DNA of 64,000 nucleotides from Lachnospiraceae bacterium (GCA_024687125.1 JAILFA010000124.1:25950-89949), one strand, 5' to 3'. Positions 26,975 to 37,622 are shown, numbered from the stretch's first letter. Notes: generated by a model from the letters alone, not told the origin. A program made the numbers and translations.

Positions 26975-28212
26975 AGGCCCTCCCCCGTGATATCATGGAT
27001 AAACAGTCCGCTGAGCAGTTTCGGTTCAAACCAGGTAGATTTCGGCGGCATCAGACGCCCTTCGTCCGCCACGGCAAAAAGCTCCTGCAAAGAAGTCGGG
27101 TGCATGGAAAACGCGATCTGCATATCCTCCCGGCAGCGTCTTTCCAGTTCGCCGAGTCCCCGGATCCCGCCGACAAAATCGATCCTCTTATCTGTCTTGG
27201 GATCGCTGATCCCAAGCAGCGGCTCCAGCACCTCGCGCTGCAGCAAAGCGACATCCAGCCCCTCCACGGCGTCATCGACCCGCTTTTCCTCTCTGGCGGT
27301 AAGACGATACCATCTGCCCCCAAGGAACATGCCAAAGACGCCCTTCATCTCCGGTGATACCGCACTCTCCGATCCTTCGACGGTAAAGATCCCCCGGAGA
27401 GCCTCCAGAAACTCCTCCGGTGTCCGGCCGTTCAGATCCCGCACCACACGATTATAATCGAGGATCCTGAGCTCATCCTCCGGGAAAAGCACGGCCAGGA
27501 AATGATCGCCGGGAACGGGCGCCCCGCCGGCAGCCTCCCTGCGCATCCTGCCGACACGCACCGCTGAAGCACAGCGATGATGACCGTCAGCGATATAGAT
27601 CGCATCCATCGCCTGAAAGACTTTGCGGATCCGATCGATGTCAGACGATTCATTGATAATAAATATTCGATTTTCCGTTCCATCATGAGAGGTGAACGAA
27701 TAAACAGGCTCGACAGCACGCCATTTCTCGACAATCGCCGAGATCTCAGCCTGTCTGCGGAAGCACAGAAAGATCGGTCCTGTCTGCGCATCACAGGCAT
27801 CCACGTGGCGCACGCGGTCCTCCTCCTTGTCGCTCCGCGTATTCTCATGCTTCTTGATCACACCCGACAGATAGTCATCGATCGATGAGCAGGCGACAAT
27901 TCCGGTCTGCACATGACCACGGAAAGTCTGCTCGTAAAGATAGTACGCAGGCCTGTCCTCGCGGATAAAACGCCCGTTTTCTATGCTCTGCCACAGCAGA
28001 TCATGCGCTTTTGCGTACACCTCCGGCGCATACATGTCATGATCCGGCGGAAACTGTGTCTCCGGCCGGTCGATCGCAAGAAAAGAGCCGGGGTGCTCCT
28101 CCACAAAGCGCCTCGCCTCTTCTCTGTCAAATACATCGTAAGGAAGTGCGGCGATCTCCTGTGCAAGATCCGCACGGGGTCTTATCGCCGAAAAAGGAAT
28201 GATATCCGCCAA
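26971..28212 (-). CDS. DUF1015-family protein
   Basis: This 413-residue cytosolic protein belongs to DUF1015, a family often found next to serA/serC in Clostridia; its reaction is unknown. Conserved stretches include IIPFSAIRPR at the N-terminus, LPYDVFDREEAR, YYLYEQTFRGHVQTGIVACSS, HENTRSDKEEDR and IYIADGHHRCASA. The TTG at 28212 is preceded by GGAGAGG and matches the usual family N-terminus (MADIIPF); the longer reading frame to 28287 lacks a site and overlaps its own promoter. It starts about 110 bp after serA with a separate promoter and overlaps the GlgB-like gene. Confidence 0.9.
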   Translation of the reverse strand: MADIIPFSAIRPRADLAQEIAALPYDVFDREEARRFVEEHPGSFLAIDRPETQFPPDHDMYAPEVYAKAHDLLWQSIENGRFIREDRPAYYLYEQTFRGHVQTGIVACSSIDDYLSGVIKKHENTRSDKEEDRVRHVDACDAQTGPIFLCFRRQAEISAIVEKWRAVEPVYSFTSHDGTENRIFIINESSDIDRIRKVFQAMDAIYIADGHHRCASAVRVGRMRREAAGGAPVPGDHFLAVLFPEDELRILDYNRVVRDLNGRTPEEFLEALRGIFTVEGSESAVSPEMKGVFGMFLGGRWYRLTAREEKRVDDAVEGLDVALLQREVLEPLLGISDPKTDKRIDFVGGIRGLGELERRCREDMQIAFSMHPTSLQELFAVADEGRLMPPKSTWFEPKLLSGLFIHDITGEGL

Positions 28213-28275
28213 AACAGCCTCTCCTTTGCAGTAAAATACGCAGGTAAACAGCTCTTTCTTCCTGTCTACCTGCGT

Positions 28276-28303
28276 ATTATACCACAAATCAAAATGCCTG
28301 CAA
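28276..28303 (-). promoter_or_regulatory. Promoter of the DUF1015/GlgB-like unit
   Basis: Minus strand TTGCAG, 16 bp, TATAAT, located in the 110-bp gap between serA and the DUF1015 gene, about 64 bp before the TTG start. Confidence 0.75.
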
Positions 28304-28322
28304 AAGAAATGGGGATTTTTCT

Positions 28323-29492
28323 CTACTTTTTCTCCCGCACGACACGCACCCGATAAACGCCGTCAATGCTGCGCAGCTTGTCTACAACTTTGTCCGGCAC
28401 ATCGTCATCAAGATCGATCAGCGTGTAGGCGACCTCTCCCTTGGACTTGTTGGTCATGTCGGAGATGTTGCAGCCGGCATCGCCGATGGTCTGCGTGTAT
28501 TTACTGATCATATTGGCGACATTCTTATGGAACACCGCGATACGGGGCTTCACGCAGAGACCCAGATCACAGCGGGGATAATTGACACTGTTGAGGATAT
28601 TGCCGTTCTCCAGGTAGTTCATGAGCTCATTAACAGCCGCAACGGCACAGTTGTCCTCACTCTCCTCGGTAGACGCCCCGAGGTGCGGGATAACAATGCA
28701 TCCGTCGTGCCCTGCCACCGTCGTATTCGGGAAATCCGACACATAATTACGGATCTTGCCGGCGTTGATCCCTGCCAGCACATCTGTCTCATTGCACAGG
28801 ATATCCCGGGCAAGATTGATCAGGATCACGCCCTTCTTCATCTTGGCGATCGCCTCCGCGTTGATCATGCCCTTTGTGGAATCCAGTGCCGGCACATGGA
28901 TCGTGATGATATCGCACTTGCTGTAGATCTCGTTGACATCCGTCACATGCCGGACATCTCTCGAAAGCGCCCAGGCCGCCTCAACCGACAGATACGGATC
29001 ATAGCCGAAGACCTCCATGCCCAGGCCCCTCGCCGCATTGGCGACACGGACGCCGATGGCGCCGAGGCCGATGACACCGAGCTTCTTGCCCATGATCTCC
29101 GTTCCGGCGAACTTTTTCTTGCTCTTTTCAGTAAGCTTGGCGATATCCGGGTCGCCGGCGTTCTTTCTCACCCATTCGATACCGCCCACGATATCACGGG
29201 ATGCCAGGAGCATGGCAGCAAGCACCATCTCCTTGACGCCGTTGGCGTTGGCCCCCGGCGTATTGAACACAACGATGCCCTTCTTTGCGCATTTATCTAC
29301 CGGAATGTTGTTGACTCCGGCACCGGCACGGGCGATGGCGAGCAGTCTGTCGGAGAACTCCATCTCAAGCATATTGGCGCTGCGGACCAGGATACCGTCC
29401 GCCTGGTCGACATCATCTGTTGCCTGATAGAGATCCGAAAAGTTGTTCAGACCGATCCTGGCGATCGGGTTGAGGCATTTGTACTGATACAT
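28323..29492 (-). CDS. serA: D-3-phosphoglycerate dehydrogenase
   Basis: SerA oxidises 3-phosphoglycerate to 3-phosphohydroxypyruvate with NAD, the first step of serine synthesis. This 389-residue protein has the D-2-hydroxyacid dehydrogenase fold: GAGVNNIPVD near residue 57, the dinucleotide motif LGVIGLGAIGVRVAN near 140, catalytic Arg in INLARD, and His in IPHLGASTEESE. A C-terminal ACT domain (about 315-389, CNISDMTNKSKGEVAYTLIDLD) suggests amino acid feedback control, as known for short-type SerA. It is 18 bp downstream of serC and shares its promoter. Confidence 0.95.
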   Translation of the reverse strand: MYQYKCLNPIARIGLNNFSDLYQATDDVDQADGILVRSANMLEMEFSDRLLAIARAGAGVNNIPVDKCAKKGIVVFNTPGANANGVKEMVLAAMLLASRDIVGGIEWVRKNAGDPDIAKLTEKSKKKFAGTEIMGKKLGVIGLGAIGVRVANAARGLGMEVFGYDPYLSVEAAWALSRDVRHVTDVNEIYSKCDIITIHVPALDSTKGMINAEAIAKMKKGVILINLARDILCNETDVLAGINAGKIRNYVSDFPNTTVAGHDGCIVIPHLGASTEESEDNCAVAAVNELMNYLENGNILNSVNYPRCDLGLCVKPRIAVFHKNVANMISKYTQTIGDAGCNISDMTNKSKGEVAYTLIDLDDDVPDKVVDKLRSIDGVYRVRVVREKK

Positions 29493-29510
29493 CGGTTTTT
29501 CCTCCTTATT

Positions 29511-30611
29511 TTATCGGTTTTTCGTATATTTCGCGTGCTCTTTTTCAAACTTCTCCATGAAACTGACGAGCTTCTTTACTCCTTCGATCGGCATCGCATT
29601 GTAGATGGATGCACGCATGCCGCCCACCGTGCGGTGTCCCTTGAGGCTGACAAAGCCCTGTGCGGTCGCTTCCTTGATAAATGCCGCGTTGAGATCATCG
29701 TCGCCGGTCACGAAAGGCACGTTCATCAGAGAGCGGTCTTCCCTGCGCACGGTTCCTTTGAACATTTTACTCGAATCCAGGAAATCATAGAGGATTGCTG
29801 CCTTCTCCTCGTTGCGTTTCTTCATCTCTGTCAGGCCGCCCTGCGCCTTAAGCCATTCAAAGACCAGGCCGCAGATATAGATCGCCCAGCAGTTCGGCGT
29901 GTTATACAGAGAACCGTTGTCCGCCTGTGTCTTCCATTTGAGCATCGTAGGCACATAGCTCTCCAGATCGTCGCGGATCAGATCCTCGCGGATGATCGAG
30001 ATCACAAGGCCGGCAGGCCCGACATTCTTCTGCACGCCGCCGTAGATGACTCCGTACTTTGTTACATCAACCGGCTCCGAGAGGAAGCACGAGGAAACAT
30101 CGGAAACCAGAACATGGCCTTTGGTGTTTGGCATTGTTTTGAACTTGGTCCCGTAAATGGTGTTGTTCTCGCAGATATAGACATAATCCGCATCCGCCGG
30201 AATGTCCAGATCACTGCAGTCAGGAATATAGGAAAACGTCTGGTCTTCGCTCGAAGCGACCTTGACGGCCTCCAGATACTTGCCGGCCTCCTGATATGCC
30301 TTTTTCGCCCACTGGCCGGTCACGATATAGGCTGCCTTGCCGTTCTTTTTGAGGTTCATCGGCACAGCGGCAAACTGCTGGCTCGCACCGCCCTGCAGGA
30401 AAAGGACTTTATAGTTATCGGGGATCTGCATCAGGTCGCGGATGTCCTGTTCAGCCTTTCCGATCAGTTCATCAAAGGTCTTTGTCCGATGACTCATTTC
30501 CATCACGGACATGCCGGAGCCATGATAGTCGAACATCTCCTCCTGTGCCTTTTTCAGAACTTCCTCCGGCAGAACCGCGGGACCGGCTGAAAAATTGTAG
30601 ACTCTGTTCAT
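29511..30611 (-). CDS. serC: Phosphoserine aminotransferase
   Basis: SerC is a PLP enzyme that transaminates 3-phosphohydroxypyruvate to phosphoserine. The 366-residue protein begins MNRVYNFSAGPAVLP, the classic SerC N-terminus, and contains HRTKTFDELI, VLFLQGGASQQFAAVPMNL and the PLP-lysine region GGVQKNVGPAGL. The ATG at 30611 has AGGAGG seven bases upstream, which decides it over an ATG eight codons earlier. It is the first gene of serC-serA and lies behind the dyad-covered promoter at 30640-30696. Confidence 0.96.
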   Translation of the reverse strand: MNRVYNFSAGPAVLPEEVLKKAQEEMFDYHGSGMSVMEMSHRTKTFDELIGKAEQDIRDLMQIPDNYKVLFLQGGASQQFAAVPMNLKKNGKAAYIVTGQWAKKAYQEAGKYLEAVKVASSEDQTFSYIPDCSDLDIPADADYVYICENNTIYGTKFKTMPNTKGHVLVSDVSSCFLSEPVDVTKYGVIYGGVQKNVGPAGLVISIIREDLIRDDLESYVPTMLKWKTQADNGSLYNTPNCWAIYICGLVFEWLKAQGGLTEMKKRNEEKAAILYDFLDSSKMFKGTVRREDRSLMNVPFVTGDDDLNAAFIKEATAQGFVSLKGHRTVGGMRASIYNAMPIEGVKKLVSFMEKFEKEHAKYTKNR

Positions 30612-30639
30612 GATCCACCTCCTGATTAAAAACAAAAAT

Positions 30640-30696
30640 GCAATATTTTCAAAACTGAAATCAGTATAAACCCGATTTCAGTTTTGTCAATATTGC
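30640..30696. promoter_or_regulatory. 57-bp dyad overlapping the serC promoter (putative operator)
   Basis: Arms GCAATATT-TT-CAAAACTGAAATC (30640-30662) and GATTTCAGTTTTG-TC-AATATTGC (30674-30696) are mirror images apart from the two-base junctions, around an 11-base centre. On the minus strand the -35 TTGACA (30690-30685), a 16-bp spacer and the -10 TATACT (30668-30663) fall inside it, so the expected transcription start lies in one arm and the full hairpin is not transcribed. This fits a DNA-binding site for a dimeric or multimeric regulator. The regulator is unknown. Confidence 0.8.
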
Positions 30697-30745
30697 AATA
30701 TCATAACTTTTGTTATTGTATTTTTTTATTCAGCTTTTACAAGGA

Positions 30746-31162
30746 CTATTTATATACAAATTCCCGCTGAACAAAGTAGCTTACAAAGAACAAAAGCGTA
30801 TCAACAGGGAGCTTTACGAAAATCTCCTGCCCTCCGAAGATACCGTGGAAAAAGGTGACAAGCAGTGCACTGAGGCTCATCTGCACTGCAGCAAGAGCAG
30901 CATATTTTGACAGTGAACGCATCTTTGATGAATCAGATCTGAAGACAACCAGGTAATTCATCAGATAGTTATAAGTAGCCGAGATCACTCTCGCGGCGAC
31001 TGTAGATACAGTTACATAGAGTCCGCCTTTGCGCAGAAGATCGATCTGATCAAACAGACGGCAGAAGACCCAGAACAGAAAAATATCGATGACGCAGGAG
31101 GAAAGAGAGGAAAAGGTGTACTTTATAAAAATCAGGATACGAGGGGTTCTCATATCGGTCAT
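30746..31162 (-). CDS. GtrA-like small membrane protein
   Basis: This 138-residue protein has four predicted membrane helices and GtrA-family features (KYTFSSLSSCVIDIFLF, YNYLMNYLVVFR, FVSYFVQREFVYK). GtrA-like proteins are thought to help translocate lipid-linked sugars for cell-surface glycosylation. Its ATG overlaps the stop of the L,D-transpeptidase gene (ATGA), making it the last gene of the yajC-leuB-ilvD-ilvB operon. I see no partner glycosyltransferase in the window. Confidence 0.88.
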   Translation of the reverse strand: MTDMRTPRILIFIKYTFSSLSSCVIDIFLFWVFCRLFDQIDLLRKGGLYVTVSTVAARVISATYNYLMNYLVVFRSDSSKMRSLSKYAALAAVQMSLSALLVTFFHGIFGGQEIFVKLPVDTLLFFVSYFVQREFVYK

Positions 31163-32703
31163 TCGTGGACGATCACGGGCGTTCCGACAGAGAGCTTGCG
31201 GTACAGAGGCCCCGCTTCCGCATAGGGAAGATTGACGCAGCCGTGAGAACCGTTCGTCAGATAGATTTCGCCGCCGAAGCTGCCGCGCCAGGTGGCGTCA
31301 TGAAGTCCGTAGGCCTTGTAAAACGCCATCCAGTAATGGACAAAGGACTGGTAGTTCTCGCCGACAAGGGTACGGTTCGGCTGCATATAGTAGATGTAAT
31401 ATACACCCGGCGGCGTATCATTGTGTCTCGCCTTGCAGCCGGTGACCACCTGGATCTCGGTGTCAACCTTGCCGTCCAGGACATAATAGAGTGTCTGCTT
31501 TCCGATATCGACCTCAACATAGGTGTTCCCGATATCGGTTTCACCGAGCTGCATATCGCTGTTCTTTGTCGCCGGTACATGCTCGGTGGATGCGTGCGTT
31601 CTGACAGCCTCCTTAAGCCAGGCCTTTTCCTCGGCGGCATTGATTGCATTGCCGTATGTACCGCCCGGCACTCTGATGACACGTCCGTCCACGGTCGTAA
31701 AATCGCGATCCCTGCCCAGCGTATCGTACTGCTCACAGAGTCCGTCAACAAACGCGTCGATCTCTGATTCCTTGATGATCAGCTGTCCGTCGGCACTCTG
31801 CGCAAAACCGTTCACTTCACGCACATCGTCCGGAAGGGTTCCCTCCTCATCCCCGATCAGGAACAGGGAATCCTCGTCCAGAGCTGTGCTCTTATCCGCC
31901 GCTGCCCTGCCGGTTCCCCTGACTGTGGAAACATTTGCGCTGCGGATACTTTTCAGTTCATCCGCCGTCAAAAGCCAGTCATCGGTCACAGCAGCATCCA
32001 GTCTGATCTTCTCGTCACCGATCACATAAGTAAGCGCCGGGAGACGGGTCTTTTCGATGGCACTCCATGTCTTCTCGAGAGAATCCGTCCTATCGGTGAT
32101 CTCCAGTGCGCGGTAGCATTCCGTGGTATCCAAATTGACAAGTGCCTCACCTGCTGTGATCTGTTCGGAAGCGTATTTGAGCATGCCGCTCTTGTCCGGG
32201 ATCTCCGCAGTCTGCAGGATCAGCTGATAGCCGCTGCTTGTCTTTTCGATGCGGGTATCCTCTTCGAAATCTTCGGAAAAGATCTCCCACTCGTCCATAG
32301 CCTTTTCCAGCGCAGTCAGGTTAAAGGATCTGTCCGGTCTGGCCTCAAGATGCACGCCGCCTGAAAGCCCCTGAAACCATGTCAGGGGATTCTGGTGATT
32401 CAGAAGATCCTTGACAGCGACACGGTAGCTGCTGTAGAAATGCAGAGACTCGGTAGGGATCACGAGGCTCCGCCCCTCCCGGTCTTTCAGGACGATCACC
32501 TCAGGAAGTCCTTCATCCGGCTGAGAACCGTCAAGGAGCCTGGAAACTTCTTCCGCTGTCAGTCCGGTCGCGTAGATATCGTTCACCCACACGCCGAGAC
32601 CGAAACGTCCGCTGTATAGATTTGTCAGAAGCAGGTAGAAAAACGCACAGAGGGAAATGAGCACTCCCAGCGCGATCCCCGCGATCCTGAGCGGTTTCTT
32701 CAT
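31159..32703 (-). CDS. L,D-transpeptidase (YkuD) with peptidoglycan-binding-like region
   Basis: This 514-residue protein has an N-terminal membrane anchor (about 5-28), two repeated extracellular domains of the PG_binding_4 type (about 40-330), and a C-terminal YkuD domain (about 385-514) with the catalytic signature HGCVNLP ([12 protein letters not shown]) and an upstream His in the GLHDATW region. The YkuD cysteine forms 3-3 crosslinks in peptidoglycan. Its start overlaps the ilvB stop by four bases and its end overlaps the gtrA-like gene, so it is tightly embedded in an amino-acid biosynthesis operon. Confidence 0.94.
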   Translation of the reverse strand: MKKPLRIAGIALGVLISLCAFFYLLLTNLYSGRFGLGVWVNDIYATGLTAEEVSRLLDGSQPDEGLPEVIVLKDREGRSLVIPTESLHFYSSYRVAVKDLLNHQNPLTWFQGLSGGVHLEARPDRSFNLTALEKAMDEWEIFSEDFEEDTRIEKTSSGYQLILQTAEIPDKSGMLKYASEQITAGEALVNLDTTECYRALEITDRTDSLEKTWSAIEKTRLPALTYVIGDEKIRLDAAVTDDWLLTADELKSIRSANVSTVRGTGRAAADKSTALDEDSLFLIGDEEGTLPDDVREVNGFAQSADGQLIIKESEIDAFVDGLCEQYDTLGRDRDFTTVDGRVIRVPGGTYGNAINAAEEKAWLKEAVRTHASTEHVPATKNSDMQLGETDIGNTYVEVDIGKQTLYYVLDGKVDTEIQVVTGCKARHNDTPPGVYYIYYMQPNRTLVGENYQSFVHYWMAFYKAYGLHDATWRGSFGGEIYLTNGSHGCVNLPYAEAGPLYRKLSVGTPVIVHE

Positions 32704-34388
32704 CCGTTCGTTTCCTTTTTCAGATCCTCCGCGTCAAAAGCCTCACTGATCGGTTTGCCTGCAGGCACCATCGGAAATACCATGTCATCCTTGTCGATCA
32801 CACAGTCGATCAGGACCGGTCCCTTTTCCGCGAGTGCTTTCCTGAGTGCCGGTTCCAGTTCCTCTTTCTTTGTCACGCGGATCGCCATGCAGCCCAGTCC
32901 CTCTGCGACCTTGCAGTAATCCACCTTGTCCGCCAGGACCGTCTGAGAATAATGCTTTTTATAGAACAGATTCTGCCACTGCCGTACCATGCCGAGAACC
33001 TGGTTGTTGATCACGATCTCGATCACCGGCAGCTGATAGCGCGACGCGGTCGCAAGCTCATTCATATTCATACGGAAGCATCCGTCACCGGCGATATTGA
33101 CCACCGTGCGCCCCGGATTGCCGACCTGTGCGCCGATGGCAGCGCCGAGACCGTAACCCATGGTTCCGAGCCCGCCTGAAGTCAGGAAGGTTCTGGGCAT
33201 GGTGTAGCGATAGTACTGTGCCGCCCACATCTGATGCTGTCCCACATCCGTGGAGATGATCGTATCCTGAGGAACGACCTTCTGCAGGGTCTCCACGATA
33301 TACGGGCAGCTCAGTCCGCTTCTGTCATAGGAAAGCGGGTACTTGCGGAGGTTCTCCTCCACAGTGGCCACCCACTCCGCGTGATCCAGTTTTTCAAGCC
33401 GCTCGTTCAGTTCGGTGAGAACTTCTTTGAGGTCTCCTACGATACTGAAATCCGTGCGGATATTCTTATTGATCTCCGCCGCGTCAATATCGATCTGCAG
33501 GATCTTCGCGTGCCTTGCGAATGTCTTGGGATTTCCGATCACACGGTCCGAAAACCGGGCGCCGAGCGCGATGAGCAGATCACATTCGCTGACTCCGAAA
33601 TTGGAGGTCTTGGTGCCATGCATTCCGATCATCCCCGTATAAAGAGGGTGCGTTCCAGGAAATGCCCCCTTGCCCATCAGGCTGTCACAGACGGGCGCAT
33701 CGATCTTTTCCGCGAATTCGACAAGTTCCCGCGAAGCACCGCTGATCACCGCCCCGCCGCCGACATAGAGATAGGGCTTTTTCGCCGCTTTGATCATTGC
33801 GAGTGCCTTGTCGATATCATCTCTGTCCCAGCTTCTTTTCGGCGCGGCTGCATCTGCCGCGGTCATCGGCTCATATTCGCAGATCGCCGCGGTGACATCC
33901 TTGGTGATATCCACAAGGACCGGACCGGGACGTCCGCTTCTCGCAATGGCAAAAGCCTTGCGGATCGTCTGCGCCAGTGTTTTGATATCCTTGACGATAT
34001 AGCCGTGCTTGGTGATCGGCATGGTGATGCCGGCGATATCCGCCTCCTGGAAACTGTCTTTTCCGAGGAGAGGGAGCGTCACATTGCAGGTGATCGCGAC
34101 CATCGGAACAGAATCCATATAGGCGGTTGCGATACCGGTCACGAGATTGGTGGATCCGGGCCCGCTCGTCGCGAAGCACACGCCGACCCTGCCTGTGGCA
34201 CGCGCATATCCGTCGGCAGCATGAGCAGCACCCTGTTCATGGGAGGTCAGGATATGGGTAAAGTATTCACTCTGTTTGTAGAGTTCGTCATAGATGTTGA
34301 GGATCGCGCCGCCCGGATAGCCGAAAATGGTATCCACTCCCTGCTCCTTAAGACATTCCAGTACGATCTGTGAGCCGTTCAGTTTCAT
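32700..34388 (-). CDS. ilvB: Acetolactate synthase large (catalytic) subunit
   Basis: This ThDP enzyme makes acetolactate from pyruvate, the first common step of valine, leucine and isoleucine synthesis. The 562-residue protein shows the N-terminal [15 protein letters not shown] with the catalytic Glu in [18 protein letters not shown], the central Rossmann-like domain, and the ThDP-binding motif GDGCFRMN...NN near residue 435. No small regulatory subunit gene (ilvN/ilvH) is adjacent. It follows ilvD by 15 bp. Confidence 0.96.
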   Translation of the reverse strand: MKLNGSQIVLECLKEQGVDTIFGYPGGAILNIYDELYKQSEYFTHILTSHEQGAAHAADGYARATGRVGVCFATSGPGSTNLVTGIATAYMDSVPMVAITCNVTLPLLGKDSFQEADIAGITMPITKHGYIVKDIKTLAQTIRKAFAIARSGRPGPVLVDITKDVTAAICEYEPMTAADAAAPKRSWDRDDIDKALAMIKAAKKPYLYVGGGAVISGASRELVEFAEKIDAPVCDSLMGKGAFPGTHPLYTGMIGMHGTKTSNFGVSECDLLIALGARFSDRVIGNPKTFARHAKILQIDIDAAEINKNIRTDFSIVGDLKEVLTELNERLEKLDHAEWVATVEENLRKYPLSYDRSGLSCPYIVETLQKVVPQDTIISTDVGQHQMWAAQYYRYTMPRTFLTSGGLGTMGYGLGAAIGAQVGNPGRTVVNIAGDGCFRMNMNELATASRYQLPVIEIVINNQVLGMVRQWQNLFYKKHYSQTVLADKVDYCKVAEGLGCMAIRVTKKEELEPALRKALAEKGPVLIDCVIDKDDMVFPMVPAGKPISEAFDAEDLKKETNG

Positions 34389-34403
34389 GTTTTTTACCTG
34401 CTT

Positions 34404-36068
34404 TTATCTGTTTTCCAGGATCGCGCCGCGGTTGCCGCTCGTGACCATGCTCGCATAGCGTGCGAGATAACCGGTCGTCACCCTGGGCTCTCGGGGCTGC
34501 CATTTTGCCTTACGCGCAGCCAGTTCTTCATCGCTGACTTTGAGTTCCAGCTTAAGCTCGGGAATATTGACGGAGATGATGTCACCCTCCTCAACAAAAG
34601 CGATCGGACCGCCGACAGCCGCCTCCGGAGAGACATGGCCGATGGACGCTCCGCGGCTCGCGCCGGAAAAACGTCCGTCCGTGATGAGCGCGACCGTAGA
34701 ACCGAGCCCCATACCGGCGATGGCAGAGGTCGGATTGAGCATCTCCCGCATTCCGGGGCCGCCCTTGGGGCCCTCATAGCGGATGACAACGACATCACCT
34801 GCGACGATCTTGCCGCCCTTGATCGCGGCGATCGCATCCTCTTCACAGTCAAATACGCGGGCGGGACCTTCATGGACCATCATCTCGGGAACAACCGCGC
34901 TTCGTTTGACAACGCTGCCGTCCGGAGCGAGATTGCCCTTAAGCACCGCAAGTCCGCCGGTCTTGGAATAAGGATTATCAAGCGGCCGGATCACTTCCGG
35001 ATCGCGGTTGACCGCGCCTTTGATATTCTCTCCGATGGTCTTTCCGGTCACTGTCATGCAGTCGAGGTTCAGAAGACCCGCTTCCGCCAGCTCATTCATC
35101 ACGGCATAGACGCCGCCCGCTTCGTTGAGATCCTCCATATAGGTGGGACCGGCGGGTGCCAGATGGCAGAGGTTCGGTGTCTTTTCACTTATCGGGTTGG
35201 CAAAGCTGATGTCAAAGTCAAATCCGATCTCATGAGCGATGGCAGGCAGATGCAGCATGGAATTGGTGGAGCATCCGAGCGCCATGTCCACAGTCAGCGC
35301 GTTCAGGATCGCGTCCCTGGTCATGATATCCCGGGGACGGATATTCTTTTTTACAAGTTCCATGACAGCCATACCGGCGTGCTTGGCAAGCTTCAGGCGC
35401 TCCGAATAGACAGCGGGGATCGTCCCGTTGCCGCGAAGGCCCATGCCGAGCGCTTCGGTCAGACAGTTCATCGAATTGGCGGTATACATCCCTGAGCAGG
35501 ATCCGCAGGTCGGGCAGACCTTTTCTTCGAATTCCAGAACCTCTTCATCGCTCATTGTCCCTGCCGCATGGGAACCTACCGCCTCGAACATCGAGGAAAG
35601 GCTGCGTTTTTTGCCGCCCACATGCCCGGCCAGCATCGGACCGCCGGAGACAAATACCGTGGGAATATTGACACGTGCCGCCGCCATCAGGAGACCCGGA
35701 ACATTCTTATCGCAGTTCGGCACCATGACCAGGGCGTCAAACTGGTGGGCGATCGCCATACATTCGGTGGAATCGGCGATCAGGTCCCTTGTGACCAGCG
35801 AATACTTCATGCCGATATGCCCCATGGCGATACCGTCGCAGACAGCGATCGCCGGAAAAACGACCGGCACGCCGCCCGCTTCCGCGACTCCCAGTTTCAC
35901 CGCCTCCACGATCTTGTCCAGGTTCATATGTCCCGGTACGATCTCATTATAGGAACTGACGATGCCGACCATGGGCTTTTTCACTTCCTCAGCCGTAAAC
36001 CCGAGCGCATTGAGAAGGCTTCTGGCCGGTGCCTGCTGCATCCCGCATTTCATATTGTCACTGATCAT
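34404..36068 (-). CDS. ilvD: Dihydroxy-acid dehydratase
   Basis: IlvD dehydrates dihydroxy acids to 2-keto acids in branched-chain amino acid synthesis using an Fe-S cluster. The 554-residue protein has cluster-binding cysteines in NCDKNVPG (near 118) and [18 protein letters not shown] (near 190-207), and a conserved C-terminal [20 protein letters not shown]. The length is normal. It is 12 bp after leuB and 15 bp before ilvB. Confidence 0.97.
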   Translation of the reverse strand: MISDNMKCGMQQAPARSLLNALGFTAEEVKKPMVGIVSSYNEIVPGHMNLDKIVEAVKLGVAEAGGVPVVFPAIAVCDGIAMGHIGMKYSLVTRDLIADSTECMAIAHQFDALVMVPNCDKNVPGLLMAAARVNIPTVFVSGGPMLAGHVGGKKRSLSSMFEAVGSHAAGTMSDEEVLEFEEKVCPTCGSCSGMYTANSMNCLTEALGMGLRGNGTIPAVYSERLKLAKHAGMAVMELVKKNIRPRDIMTRDAILNALTVDMALGCSTNSMLHLPAIAHEIGFDFDISFANPISEKTPNLCHLAPAGPTYMEDLNEAGGVYAVMNELAEAGLLNLDCMTVTGKTIGENIKGAVNRDPEVIRPLDNPYSKTGGLAVLKGNLAPDGSVVKRSAVVPEMMVHEGPARVFDCEEDAIAAIKGGKIVAGDVVVIRYEGPKGGPGMREMLNPTSAIAGMGLGSTVALITDGRFSGASRGASIGHVSPEAAVGGPIAFVEEGDIISVNIPELKLELKVSDEELAARKAKWQPREPRVTTGYLARYASMVTSGNRGAILENR

Positions 36069-36080
36069 GACGTTTCTCCT

Positions 36081-37181
36081 TTACTTTATCCTGGCTGCGA
36101 TCTCCGAGCCCATCTCTGCTGTGCCGACTCTGCGGATCGATGACAGATCCACGTCCGCCGGCATGATATCGCCGGTCCGGATCCCGTCGGCAAGAACCTG
36201 TCTGACGGCCTCTTCCACTGCATCCGCCTCACGGTCGAGATCAAAACTGTACCGGAGCATCATGGCAGCGGAAAGGATCGTCGCGATGGGATTGGCGATC
36301 CCCTTGCCAGCGATGTCCGGTGCCGATCCGCCGCTGGGCTCATAGAGTCCGAACTTCGTTTCATTGAGGGAGGCACTGGAAAGCATTCCTAGCGAACCCG
36401 CGATCATACTGGCTTCATCGGACAGGATATCACCGAACATATTCTCTGTGAGAACAACATCGAACTGTCCGGGGTTCTGCACGAGCTGCATGGCGCAGCT
36501 GTCGACCAGCTGATGCTTCAGCGTCACATCAGGATAGTCCTTTGCGACCTCCTCAACAGTCTTCCTCCACAATCTGGAGGAATCCAGAACATTTGCCTTG
36601 TCTACGCTGGTGACCAGTTTTCTGCGCTTTCTTGCGATATCAAAAGCGCGGATCGCCACACGCCGGATCTCCGCCTCGCTGTAGACAAGGGTATCGGTAG
36701 CCACCAGCTGACCGCCCTCTTCTCTGGTGCTGCGGGGGCCGAAATAGAGACCGCCCGTCAGTTCACGGACGATCACCATATCAAATCCGTCTTTCACGAT
36801 ATCCGGACGCAGCGGACAGGCCTGTGCAAGTTCCGGATACAGATAGGCGGGCCTCAGATTGGCGAAGAGCCCGAGTGCCTTGCGGATCCCGAGAAGTCCG
36901 GCCTCCGGGCGTTTCTCAGGCGGCAGTTTATACCAGGGACTGGTCGTGGTGTCTCCTCCGATGGAGCCCATCAGGACAGCATCCGCTGCCTTGCACGCAT
37001 CGATCGTCTCCTGTGTAAGAGGTTCCCCGTATGCATCGATAGAACAGCCGCCCATCAGGACGTCTGTAAAGCTGATCTCATGACCGTAATGGGAAGCTGC
37101 CGCTTCCAGGACCTTTTTGGCCTCCGCTACGATCTCCGGTCCGATCCCGTCACCGGGGATGCTGACTATATTCATCTTCAT
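36081..37181 (-). CDS. leuB: 3-isopropylmalate dehydrogenase
   Basis: LeuB oxidatively decarboxylates 3-isopropylmalate in leucine synthesis. The 366-residue protein starts [18 protein letters not shown] and contains [17 protein letters not shown], a catalytic [12 protein letters not shown] region and the metal-site segment [19 protein letters not shown]. The C-terminal [16 protein letters not shown] is typical. I prefer the ATG at 37181; a GTG two codons earlier (37187) is also possible. leuC and leuD are not in the window. It lies about 20 bp after yajC. Confidence 0.96.
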   Translation of the reverse strand: MKMNIVSIPGDGIGPEIVAEAKKVLEAAASHYGHEISFTDVLMGGCSIDAYGEPLTQETIDACKAADAVLMGSIGGDTTTSPWYKLPPEKRPEAGLLGIRKALGLFANLRPAYLYPELAQACPLRPDIVKDGFDMVIVRELTGGLYFGPRSTREEGGQLVATDTLVYSEAEIRRVAIRAFDIARKRRKLVTSVDKANVLDSSRLWRKTVEEVAKDYPDVTLKHQLVDSCAMQLVQNPGQFDVVLTENMFGDILSDEASMIAGSLGMLSSASLNETKFGLYEPSGGSAPDIAGKGIANPIATILSAAMMLRYSFDLDREADAVEEAVRQVLADGIRTGDIMPADVDLSSIRRVGTAEMGSEIAARIK

Positions 37182-37202
37182 ATGCACTGCACCTTTTCCG
37201 GA

Positions 37203-37622
37203 TCAATCCTTTTTCCTGCCGAAACCGCCGAACAGCTTTTTGCCGCCCTCTTCCGCCGGAGCCGTTTCCGTCTTGGGCTGCTGAATGGCACTCTCGGGTT
37301 TTTCTACTTCCACGATAGCTTCCTTGATCATGGGGATCCTGCAGTTCTTATTGTTTCCGAATTCCACGATCACCATATCATCAGCGACATCGATGACCGT
37401 TCCGATAAATCCGCCGGTCGTCCGAACGCTGTCACCCACCGCGAGTGCGGAAAGAAGCGCTGCCTTCTGCTTCTGCTCCTTGCGCTGCGGCCGGATCATA
37501 ATAAAATACAGGAAGCCGAAAATGACTACCATGTAGACGATCAGCATGATCATCGAGCCGCCGCCCGACTGCCCTGCATTGGCGGCATCAGCCAGAATGA
37601 CAAGATCCTTGAATACTCCCAT
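37203..37622 (-). CDS. yajC: Preprotein translocase accessory subunit YajC
   Basis: YajC is a small membrane partner of SecDF in the Sec translocon. The 139-residue protein has one membrane helix at about 25-45 followed by the family motif IMIRPQRKEQK and the RTTGGFIGTVIDV core; a 50-residue charged tail follows. The ATG at 37622 has AAGGAGA nine bases upstream, so the longer frame to 37688 is rejected. It has its own promoter and starts the yajC-leuB-ilvD-ilvB-ldt-gtrA run. tgt lies 126 bp upstream. Confidence 0.94.
   Translation of the reverse strand: MGVFKDLVILADAANAGQSGGGSMIMLIVYMVVIFGFLYFIMIRPQRKEQKQKAALLSALAVGDSVRTTGGFIGTVIDVADDMVIVEFGNNKNCRIPMIKEAIVEVEKPESAIQQPKTETAPAEEGGKKLFGGFGRKKD

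Noticed and set aside
25157..27457. Long plus-strand open frame of 766 codons opposite the GlgB-like and DUF1015 genes
   Set aside because: It is the antisense of two well-supported genes, has an amino acid composition rich in Arg, His and Ile typical of shadow frames, and no ribosome-binding site.
28527..30590. Plus-strand open frame of 687 codons opposite serA and serC
   Set aside because: Shadow of two clearly recognised enzymes; no family similarity and no start signals.
30710..30910. 66-codon plus-strand frame downstream of the serC dyad
   Set aside because: It is mostly antisense to the gtrA-like gene and has no Shine-Dalgarno sequence.
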